Positions 37,001 through 46,010 of a stretch of DNA of 64,000 nt are shown here, one piece after another. This DNA comes from Plantago elongata (lineage: Eukaryota; Streptophyta; Magnoliopsida; Lamiales; Plantaginaceae): NCBI GenBank assembly GCA_036897095.1, contig JAYMSP010000045.1, positions 41,230 to 105,229 on the forward strand. Reading direction: 5' to 3'. The position numbers were made by a program, and so were the translations under genes. How positions within the stretch are numbered: position 1 is the stretch's first letter; every line of letters starts with the position of its first letter. The notes beneath the pieces are model-generated. The model was not told the DNA's origin, ran no database searches, and saw only the letters and a list, made by a program, of their open reading frames with translations.

Positions 37001-38424
37001 ATTACATGAGAGCTTAATTTAATCATTTATAATCGGGATTTAATCATTTCTGTATCTACTTGATTAAATCAATTCGTCATGAATCCATCAGTTCCGGCAC
37101 TTCTTATGATCCAGAGAAATGAACTTTGTAATTGTTTGTATTATTATGACTATTTTAGCTAATTTAACGGTCAACTCTTTGTTTTTAATGTGCAGATCAT
37201 CCAAACATTGCCAACAATTGAATAGATCTGTTTGGAATGTGGATGCAACTGCTTCATCAAGCACTTTAATGGAGAGTGCACATGGAATGTCTACGATGGT
37301 ATAATTTTAAATTCCAATTATATTGTGAAGAATGTTTTCCATATTTTATAAGATAACCACAGGAGATAAGTGTAACATATAAATGTGTTGCTAACACGCT
37401 AAGGTAGCAGTTAGTGACTTGAGTATTGGGATTCCACACTTATTAGGCAGTATGATAGGTTGATTGGACATACTAGTTAAGTGGGTTTACTATTCATGTC
37501 TGGTTATGATATTGCACCACATTGGCTGCCAATATCTGATCCTGATGTCATTGAAATGAGTATGAGATGGTGAATGCCGGATTGACCTTGATTCACTCTC
37601 TCAATCCAGTGCTCTTGAAAAGTTCTGAACATGCATGATTTTGGTGAGATGATGTGTATTTTATTGTGCTGTTGTGAATAGTAAATTTTCAGGCATGTTT
37701 GTTGTTTGTTCAAAAGATGAACTTTCTTTGTTATCTTGCCCATTGCTTACCTTCTATATAATCTACTATATGCTCTTGAAGTCGGGTGTCATGTATTCCT
37801 CCCTTTTGCACCTGGTAGCATTGCAGCTATCGTGCTGTTGCATTCATTATTGTTATTGATGTTCAATAGGAATGACAATGACTCGTCTGTGTCTCCTTGT
37901 CTCTTCCCTTCTGTTCCTTAGTTTTGGTCTTGTATGTCTTGTTTGGTGTCATCGTATTTTGACTTGATTTCGTCTCCCCACAACCCAAATAATCACGTCC
38001 TCCCTCCATGCAAAAGTAAGATGCCCACTTCATATTGGGATATGTGAAGGCTCCATATATATGATATATGTATAGTCTTGCCTGCATTCGGCATTTAGGT
38101 GGTGACCTGTTATTGGGCCAGAGTCGCAATAAATTGTTCTCCTTTTAGTCTCACTTGCCTGTAAGAATAGAAAAGTAATTTGACACTCTGGTTTAGTAGT
38201 AATTTGCTTCTTTCTTTGTGCAGAGGAATACATTTGATAATTATCTTCCAAGCTCAGCTGGCAGCTTCCTTTATGCTAATGAATTCTCTGTCCTGGGGAA
38301 GAATGAAAACTTAATTGACGAATGGGATTTCGTTGAGCATCCAACTTTACCGCCACCTCCATCACGAACTGAAGATGTGGAGCACTGGACTCGTGCTATG
38401 TTTATTGATGCAACAAAGAAATGA
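34069..38424 (+). CDS. ATG14: ATG14-like subunit of the autophagy PI3-kinase complex
   Basis: Twelve exons (34069-34157, 34244-34331, 34715-34814, 34901-34974, 35083-35154, 35255-35332, 35551-35675, 35969-36041, 36418-36479, 36562-36936, 37196-37298, 38224-38424) join in phase to give 479 residues. The N-terminus carries two CxxC pairs (C11/C14 and C23/C26, CNCGICDNSN and ICHLCVNYR), typical of ATG14/Barkor. Residues about 31-150 are a charged coiled coil (LARLRDKLRHRKEQLSQGKA). The rest has the UVRAG/ATG14 pattern, including LPRGLDPHSVPPDELAASLG and VVHNICAPALHNSGFAG. ATG14 directs the Vps34-Vps15-ATG6 lipid kinase to the forming autophagosome (established). Length matches plant ATG14 (At4g08540, about 473). 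Exon 10 has a tandem CAGCAG acceptor. Confidence 0.92.
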
Positions 38425-38439
38425 TTCCAATAACGTTAA

Positions 38440-38629
38440 AGTATAGCATACATACTGGAAGAAATATGAACAGCTTTATGCTCGAATTTCTGGTGTAAAT
38501 ACTAAAGTGTAGTTTGTAATTGTACATATTTAGATTTCAATAGGCGCCCTTCAATATGCAGCTCCATTACTCTGTACAGAACGAAAATTGTTTCATTGTG
38601 CAATTCTTTTATAACTATCCTTGCAGTTG
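38440..38629 (+). other. 3' UTR of the ATG14 gene
   Basis: Non-coding sequence after the stop codon; no clear polyadenylation signal was singled out. Confidence 0.4.
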
Positions 38630-39195
38630 ATATATTACTTATTGCTACTTTTGTCTTGTGTACTTCTAAATCTCAGTTTGTTACTGAAAACTATTTACAG
38701 AAGACAACCTACTGCTTACAGGATGACTTTGATGCTATGATGCATGCAGTAAATATTGACACGCCTGGACATATTTCTGTTTATTTTGCCCCGTTAGTAC
38801 TTTTTTAAGAGCTCGTGCACGAGTCCGAGTCGGATTGAAAAAAGTCAAACCAAGCTAGACTCGCAAAAGGGATGTCCCGTGCATTGCCTGGCAGTTTTTC
38901 ACGGTGAATATGTGCCCGGGCCCTGTACACACCACCCGTCACACCTTGGGAATGGATTTCACCCGACGCCTGGTACACATTCTCATCTTCGAACAACCAA
39001 CCAAGTTTGCTTCCTTAGCAACTACCAAATTTGATTTCCAAAGTAAACTGAACTCTAAAGACGTCACATTCCTGGCTAGATGGTTGGTGTAAAAGAAGTT
39101 AAAACAGAGCAAAGTGAGATTTATACTGAATTTCTACCTGATGAGGTAGTGTTATAAAGACAAGATCTTCCATAGAGCATAACATTTAACTTCTT
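38630..39195 (+). repeat. Segmental duplication, copy 1 (interrupted)
   Basis: Matches 41680-42045 in direct orientation. Shared landmarks include ACCTACTGCTTACAGGATGA, GTAAATATTGACA, AGTAAACTGAACT, ACATTCCTGGCTAGA and GAGCATAAC. Copy 2 runs straight from the second landmark to the third, whereas here they are separated by about 215 bases containing an rRNA fragment. The right end corresponds to the 3' flank of the acidic-protein gene at 42.0 kb. Confidence 0.8.
38815..38985 (+). pseudogene. Fragment of mitochondrial-type small-subunit rRNA (NUMT)
   Basis: Contains CGGTGAATATGTGCCCGGGC followed by CTGTACACACCACCCGTCAC, then GGGAATGGATTTCACCCGAC. This is the universal 3' region of small-subunit rRNA with a couple of changes. 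The GGGCCCTGTACACACC form and following GGGAAT.GATTTC.CCCGA fit plant mitochondrial 18S better than plastid 16S or cytosolic 18S as I remember them. It is flanked by nuclear duplicated DNA, so it is an inserted organelle fragment and not a functional gene. Confidence 0.75.
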
Positions 39196-40780
39196 TATTT
39201 TCTATCTACAATTCTAAACTCATCCCCAACAGCATTCCAGTTCCAACAAATGGTTGAAACATTCTTCAAGTGGTTGGAGTAGCTTTTTGGGATAGGTTGA
39301 CAACCTTTTCAAGGTCTCATCTCTCACATCCCTGATAGGATCAAAGAGATGAAACATTTTTTAGCCTTGTTGCCTTCTTTAGTATAAATCTTGTCAAATT
39401 AAGCTTTGGCCTTCCATTATAGTTTACAAAAATTACTGCAAATGAGATGTGATAGTTTTCACTCAATAAATAAATACTCTATAAAAAAATAAATTTCATA
39501 TAGTCATAAAAAAATTCAATTTCAATTAAACTTCGCATTGTCATATTTCATAAATTTTTACAGTCCCGTATTAAGTAATTATACCTCTATATAGTAATAA
39601 ATAACATATATAATTTTTATTTTTAAATTTAAAATGTAAAATACTTATTTAAAGTTATTTATGATAGTAATTTGGACATTTAAATAGTAAATTTGTGTTT
39701 TAACTTTCGTGTTTTAACTTTTTTATTGCACGAAAAATATTTATATCTTGTTAAGTTAGTATTTAACAAATTTCGAACAATATATTAAGTATGAGTTTGT
39801 TTAAAACTTCTTCGAAGCGTAAAACAACTTCGCTTTTGTTGTTTCCGCCGTAATTCTTACAACAGACAGCGTCCACCCAGCAATCGGCCTCTACAATCGT
39901 CGACTCTCTTCCGGTTCACTCCAAGCGACGCGCTGCTCAGTTGCTTTCCCTCCCTACACATACTTGTGGGCAGATGTGATGTTTCATCGATAAATTTTTA
40001 TTTTCTGGGAGCAGGAAAAATACCCACACAGCGTGCACAGATACTCCATACTCGCGGTGACTTTGCATCATCGACAATTCTGCATTCTGGTGGCCGCGCT
40101 CAGTTTAGATAAACATGGTGCCAATTAAAATCTTAGCCTCCACACTGATGGATGCGTGTCAAATTGATGAATATGTTGGGTCAAATTTCTATGCATTTCA
40201 GGTGTTTCATAAAATGCTTTGGTCGTATGTTCTAAATTCCAATGGCAATCAAATTTCCTTTCCGAACTTAGGTATTATCTTTTATATCTTTTGCTGGTTT
40301 CTTTTTCTAATCAGTAACAGCTTGGTTCGCTATGGATTAGTGTAAATCGATGATTACGCTGTGTCCAGCGATTTACATTTCGGACATAATTGCATAAGAT
40401 TCATAGACTTGCCATGCAAGATTATTATAGTGCTCTATATTATCGTGGGGTTCTCTCTGGTTATAATTCTTTATTTCTCTTTGGGAGCTTTAATTTCATG
40501 TGACATTACTTTCCATTTGGTTTACTGAATTCCGAATCTGTGCACATTTTGCAATTATTAACTTCCTTAAATTTGTAGATCGTATACCATGTTGGTTGTT
40601 GCATTCTATATGTTTGGCAAAAATGCATAAATGCAGTGGCATGGTGTGCATTTTAGTGTTTTCCTGTCATGAACTGCTACTATCGATTTTCGCGTCAAAT
40701 AAAGGATTAAGATTCAAAGGTCTATTTTTGATAGTTTTATGCGACGATGGAATTGAAGGATATCGTATACGAGGAGAAAT
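39196..40780. other. Intergenic DNA, no supported gene
   Basis: AT-rich to 39.8 kb. At 39.83-40.1 kb a GC-richer stretch with CTCGCGGTGAC and an ATG at 40115 resembles a gene leader, but the reading frame from it (76 codons) matches nothing I recognise and the sequence then runs into AT-rich DNA. Possibly a dead gene start. Confidence 0.35.
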
Positions 40781-40819
40781 GGGGATTGCAAGATAACTAA
40801 TTGAGCTTGTTTTGGAAAC

Positions 40820-41010
40820 AGATTCAAGCGAAAACAGTTTGATCAAATATATTTTGCAACAAGGGCAATATAGATGAAGCTTCAAGACTTTTCCTTCGTG
40901 TTTCTTGGAGTATGCAGCAATATACATCACTTTTGTCAAAGGTTGTTTTAGGCGGAACGAGCTTCACAAGGCACACCCAAACATGGAGTAAATTATCAAA
41001 AAGGGCTTTC
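40820..41010 (+). pseudogene. Decayed PPR-like fragment
   Basis: Across frameshifts the plus strand reads NSLIKYI, then GNIDEASRLFLRV, then VKGCFRRNELHKAH and IIKKGFLA. These phrases are characteristic of P-class PPR units (TYTSLIKGFCRRGELDEA... type). No continuous frame exists, so this is a relic, unrelated in position to the intact PPR gene at 15-16.7 kb. Confidence 0.45.
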
Positions 41011-41114
41011 TCGCTTGATGCAGCTGTCCACGCTGCTTGATCATCATTGTAGAAAGGACAGAGGAGATGGAGTTCCCCTGGTCTGGATTATATGATTAAG
41101 AATCTTGATGCGAT

Positions 41115-41190
41115 GCTTTCCGCTCCATATCGAGCTTCCATGGCGGAAGCTCTAAGCTTCTACCATGGAAGCTCTTTTTCAGCGGTTATT
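41115..41190. repeat. Short palindromic GAAGCTC cluster
   Basis: Contains GAGCTTCCATGGCGGAAGCT and CTTCTACCATGGAAGCTC; same word family as at 3.0-3.3 and 9.65-9.84 kb. Confidence 0.6.
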
Positions 41191-41679
41191 TTATGGCATT
41201 TTCAGCAGTGGTGGTGGTTTTCCAGCGTGATGGGTGACGGGTAGTGGGGAAGAAGAAGGATTTTTTTTTTGTAAGTTAAAAATTATTAGAGTCAACTATG
41301 TAATAAAATGAAACTTGTAAATTGTAATGAAGTCCATTTAATTTAATTTAATTTAGGTTTATTTTTTGTTTGATCAACTCAAAAATGAAATTTTGAATTT
41401 GGATATAATTGTTGTCAATCTGGGGATAAATCTGAAATTGGACCAAATTTAAGGGCCATACGTAATTCGCCCTAAATATGTATTAGTATGAAGCTCAACA
41501 TCAGTCCTTCATTGTTGGTTTATTCAATAGCATATTGTTTAGATTTAATGGATAGAAGTCCAATTAGTAAGCTCCAGACAATCTACTCGAGCATAAATCT
41601 TGAAACATTATACTATTATAGAATCTTGAAAATCATAAAAATAAAAAAACGTCTTCTTTGAATTGTTTCATTGAATATT
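41191..41679. other. Intergenic DNA, no gene seen
   Basis: AT-rich with no recognised feature. Confidence 0.4.
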
Positions 41680-42045
41680 TGAATTGTGATTCTATTATAT
41701 TTTCAGTTGTTCAAATTTCAGATTGTTAAAAAAAACTATAAACAGAAGATAACCTACTGCTTACAGGATGACTTTGATGATGCTAAGGTGCAGTAAATAT
41801 TGACATGCCTGGACATATTATCAAGTTGCAAATTTGAATTCGAAAGTAAAATTCGAAAGTAAACTGAACTTTTGCAAGTCTAACAATTTACATTCCTGGC
41901 TAGAGGGTTGGTGTAGAGGAAGTTAAAACAGAGTGGAGAAGTTGTGTACTGGTGAATTTCTCCCTGGTGAGGTAGAGTTACAAAGACAAGATTTCTTGAT
42001 GGCAGTTAAAAGGCGAGGCTCCGGTAGAGCATAACGTTTCATTTC
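41680..42045 (+). repeat. Segmental duplication, copy 2 (uninterrupted)
   Basis: Direct copy of 38630-39195 without the rRNA-bearing insert. Its right end runs into the last codons of the acidic-protein gene on the opposite strand, showing that the duplicated unit is mainly that gene's 3' flank. Confidence 0.8.
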
Positions 42046-42686
42046 TTCCTCTTCTTTAGTGGTTGAAGTTCCTCATCTTCGTCTTCTTCAGTTTCATCAT
42101 TATCGACAGGCTCATCCTCTTCTTCCTCGTCTTGACCCCGTTCATCTTCTTCATCATCGTTGTCTTTATTATCATTCTTTCCACTGTCACCATCATCATC
42201 GTTGTCATTGTGGCCGTTGGTAGCATCATCATCCTCATCACCATCATCTTTTCCACTCTCTTGACTATCCCCTCCACCTCCTTTATTGGCATAGCCATTG
42301 GAGTTATTTGTTTGCCCTTCACCCTCTTCCGAGAAGTCACCATCACCATCTGCGTAACCATCAGCGCTATTATCAGCTTCATCATTGTCTTCACCTCCCT
42401 CGGCACCAACTGTTTCCAGTTGGCCTTCTATTGCACTCATCATCACTACTAGTTTCTTGAATCCCTGCAACTGATAGTTTAAAACCAACATATCAGAAAC
42501 ATGAAATGCTCTTAAAAACTGCAACAAGAATGTAGAAACATAAACATGTTGATCACGTAACTTAGTTATAATTGTAACCTGAATCAAGTAGAGCTGTTGA
42601 GTGAAATTGACTAGTAGGAGTAAAAGGGAAGAACTCTCCCCTGCATCCATCTGCGCAGTCCCATCATATTCGACTCGCTTAAACAT
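42039..42686 (-). CDS. Acidic nuclear-type protein (VHS3-like), function unknown
   Basis: Two exons, 42686-42579 and 42464-42039, give 177 residues from ATG 42686. The N-terminal 60 or so residues are hydrophobic/helical (SSLLLLLVNFTQQLYLIQ, then GFKKLVVMMSAIEGQ). The remainder is a long Asp/Glu/Gly/Asn tract (EDEDDDATNGHNDNDDD type) ending LQPLKKRKK, a likely monopartite nuclear localisation signal. Similar plant proteins are database-labelled phosphopantothenoylcysteine decarboxylase subunit VHS3-like purely because of acidic composition; that name carries no functional weight. The intron is 114 bases, a multiple of three and stop-free, so retention would add 38 residues. A TATATATA box at about 42970-42985 lies upstream. 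Confidence 0.75.
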   Translation of the reverse strand: MFKRVEYDGTAQMDAGESSSLLLLLVNFTQQLYLIQVTIITKLRDQHVYVSTFLLQFLRAFHVSDMLVLNYQLQGFKKLVVMMSAIEGQLETVGAEGGEDNDEADNSADGYADGDGDFSEEGEGQTNNSNGYANKGGGGDSQESGKDDGDEDDDATNGHNDNDDDGDSGKNDNKDNDDEEDERGQDEEEEDEPVDNDETEEDEDEELQPLKKRKK

Positions 42687-42689
42687 CAC

Positions 42690-43778
42690 AAAACACGATT
42701 TTTAACCTGCCAAGTTAGGAAATTTGACGTTCAATCAGCTCCAAAATTCTGTGATATATAATCTTTAGTATCTTTAAGTGTTGAGACTTGCAAAGTGTAA
42801 GTAGTTAAGTTTAGGGTTGATAGATTGTACTATGTCATGCTATTCTAATATATTAGTGTGGAAAGAGAAAGCAATGGAGGAGAATATTGGATAATTACTG
42901 AATATAATCTGATGCTTTGTTTGTTCCTGCTACACTACACTACACTACACAAGAATAGCAGCAGAAGAATATAGGAATATATATAGGAATAGGATCATCA
43001 TCTTCTTTTACAGGTTTCTGTTCCTTTTTCCAACTTTTATTTTCCTTTTCCTGGGAATATATTGCTTTAAACTGTTCAAAGTATGTCTTCTCTATTTCAC
43101 ATGTTACGCTTCTTTCGCCAAAATGACTGCTTTTTCTTGATTAATTCGCAGGCACATCAGATGATGTACTGATGTAAACTCTCTTTTGACTTCTGTAAAT
43201 GCGTCACTTACTAATATGCATTAGTCCTGATCACTGATTCATGGCGGCTGGATTTTAAGGAATTTGCAACGCCATCGATCTTTACTAGATCAAGATTTCA
43301 CCAAACCAATGGTTCTTCAGACAGTTATCTTTCATTAGTACTAGTGAGCATAAAGATAAATTTGCAGCTTAACACTGAATGCTTGTCATTCAAAAAGGTT
43401 GAGATTTGAGAATAGAATTGGTTGAATTCTGGAGAAAAGATAGCAACATTATCAACAGTTCACTGCCTACTTTAATTTTAGAGTTTTCATATATACCGGA
43501 TTTTGATAAGTTACCAGATTTTGAAAATTCATAACAAGCATAAATATATAGTTAACATAGGAGTACAACCAAATTTTCTAAATAACACTAACAACAAATA
43601 TTAATTAAGAGAGAGTTGAAACAAATTCAAATTTCATTGCAATCAAGAATTTAAAGGGTATAATCAAAATCAAAATGTTCGAATTTGCTTGAAATGGTGA
43701 AAATCTCCATCAGCATCCCAGGAGGTTGAGTCCGTTGTGAACTTGTAACTTGAACAAAAGCTTTCCAAGAACTGAAAG
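42690..43778. other. Promoter region of the acidic-protein gene and intergenic DNA
   Basis: A (CTACA)n microsatellite occurs at 42930-42950, and minus-strand TATATATA at about 42970-42985. Nothing coding was seen. Confidence 0.5.
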
Positions 43779-45511
43779 TTACCTAATGACAATTTCTAAA
43801 CAGCTTGACGCATTGAAGAATGTGGAAAGCTTATTAAAGATTTCATTCTTCTGTGATTCTGCCATACATTCATTCTTCCGTGATATTTCTACCATTCGAT
43901 AACTGCGATAGACAACAAGTTTCTTCAATTCCTTTCCATTCTCCATGAAAAACTTTGCAAGATAATTTGGCATACCTCTCCTTCTTAGCAATTAAGAAAC
44001 ACTTCACTCAAATGTGATATAACACAAAATGGCACGGGTTCCATTTCATACCTATCATAGCTATGCCACAAGCCCTGACAAGGATAAAAGATGAATAATC
44101 GACAACTGTATAATTTGAACAGGGTCAGATTGAGTATATTATTGATTACCTCAGGGCAAGCTTCGATTCTCAGGCACTTGAGATATGGTGCCGCATTAAG
44201 TATCTCAAATAAACTTTCACTTTGAAGAACTCCCTTTAGAGAAAGCTCTGCCAGCTTCTCAAATATTGGAAGAGGAAGAACTATTTAAAAAATAAGATTA
44301 TTTTGAATCCAGGAAACAAATATAAATTCTACAGATTAGAGGGAAAAGATCTAACCTCAACCAAAGAATGACCAGTTAGCACCAACGTCGTTAAATTTGA
44401 GTGACCTTGCAACGAAAAATCATTCAAAATCTTTCGCACTCGTAATCTTTGCCCAGGCTCAGAGTTGCTTTGCAAAGTTGCATAGGTAACTTGTGATCCA
44501 GTCACAATAATGGTCTCTGGAATATTGTGACCCATATTAAACTCCCTGATCATGCCTCCAATAACACTGATTGTGCAGTCAATATCATCAAAGGATCGGT
44601 ACTCGAATAGAGTCAATCTTGGAGCATAAATTTCCACAACTTTCAACTCTAACCATTTACAATCGGCTAGGACGATTGTTTCAAGAACAGGGAATGTTAA
44701 AACCAGGTGATCACTAATAGAATTCTACATTATAAAGATCCAAGGACTTTACATATGGGAAACAAATCCCTGAAGGAACTTGGGAATATAATGTATCCAA
44801 AGTCAGTTTTCTCAGAGAAGTACAATTGTTAATACTGCCCTCTGGAAAAAGACCACTCATTCGAACCTCCTTCAGCTTGCCTCCATAAACATTGATTGTG
44901 CAGCCATTATAACCCACATAATCAAATAAAGTCAGTTCAGGAGCATTGATCTCCACAACATTCACATCTGACCAATTACAACCATATAGAGAGAATGTCT
45001 CTAGAACTGGGAATGTAAAATATAGGTGGTCGGTATTCGGATCGTCATTTTCAAAATCTACTTCATCGATCCTCAAGGACTTGAGGTTTTCAAAACAAAT
45101 CTTTCCAGGGACTTCAGAACACAATGTAGTCAGTTTTAGAGGCAAGAGTTCACAAGAACAAGTAAAACGAACAGAACAAACCTCAGTTTTGCGCCTTAAT
45201 ACATCATATATACATGATGCCAACCGATCTGAGCAATGAAGTCTACAACATGTTATTACGAAACTCTTCAGGTGCCCCAAATGTGCAAGTACTCTTTCCA
45301 CGAAGTTGTAAAACATTTCCTTGTGTTGCCCTCTGACATCAGCAAGTTCGACACATCTAAGATCTTCAAATTCGACATTTGTGATGTAAGTCCACTTGAA
45401 TTCCCACTCTTTTGACAAAACACTGGTTGGGACAGCAACCTTAGTGGGTAGGGGGGTTAAAATGTTACCTATTAGTTCATCTGGCAATGAACTAATCAGA
45501 TCTTCACTCAT
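43779..45511 (-). pseudogene. F-box / LRR / FBD gene, disrupted
   Basis: The gene starts at ATG 45511 with an F-box (residues about 5-45, LPDELIGNILTPLPTKVAVP then TSVLSKEWEFKW), followed by leucine-rich repeats (FPVLETFSLYGCNWSDVNVV). Near 44728 the frame ends in TAT TAG TGA although the homologous continuation, ISDHLVLTFPVLETIVLAD, follows at once in another frame. After exons at 44280-44150 and 44074-43779 the FBD part again changes frame near 43990 (SHLSEVF... then PNYLAKFFMENGKELKKLVV). FBD F-box proteins normally act as substrate adaptors of SCF ubiquitin ligases. Two frameshifts in otherwise conserved domains indicate a recent pseudogene, or sequencing error at both sites. Confidence 0.8.
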
Positions 45512-45819
45512 GGTTCAGATCAATAGCCTGGCCTGTTCAGATACATAAAAGTGTAAGTTTAGTAACTTTTAGAGACCAAGCATGTGAAGTTCTAATACTT
45601 ATATAGTTCGGGAAAGAATTCAAAGAAAAAACATCGACCCTGTTCCAATCACCCATGAAACTTGTGCCAACCTTTTCACTTCAACAACTTGTATAATTTT
45701 CAGTTGCATACATCTCATAAACATAGTAGGTAGTATATGTAGTTTCCTATGACCTATTTAATTCAGTTTGATCGGGATATTAAACATGTACTAGCTACTT
45801 ATTCGTTTCTACTTAGGCT

Positions 45820-46010
45820 TTGTTCTCTTCAACTGAAAATACACTTCAGTTCAGTCTAGTTTAGTCCAGTTCAGTTCAGTTTAATCCAGTTCAGTTCAGT
45901 TCAGCTCGATTTAGTTATAATTTATACATTACTTCAGTTCAGTTCAGTCCAGTCTAGTTCAGTCCAGTCCAGTTCAATTCAATAGATCTCAGTTGAACAC
46001 AACTTTACTA
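45820..46010 (+). repeat. CAGTT-type dispersed repeat, copy 5 (most complete)
   Basis: Begins TTGTTCTCTTCAACTGAAAA, continues with tandem CAGTT/CCAGTTCAGTT words around a TTATAATTTATACATTAC core, and ends CTCAGTTGAACACAACTTTA. The two ends are imperfect inverted copies, so the unit looks like a low-complexity MITE. Confidence 0.6.

Noticed and set aside
38815-38985. A functional rRNA gene
   Set aside because: Only the 3' region motif is present, with changes in the universal CACACCGCCC stretch, and it is embedded in duplicated nuclear DNA.
42063-42452. Hydrophobic plus-strand frame resembling a membrane protein
   Set aside because: It is the reverse complement of GAT/GAA-repeats coding for the acidic tract, which read as Ile/Val/Phe on the other strand.
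45820-46010. A simple microsatellite
   Set aside because: The CAGTT words are arranged around a fixed core with matching ends in five places, so it is better read as a dispersed repeat.
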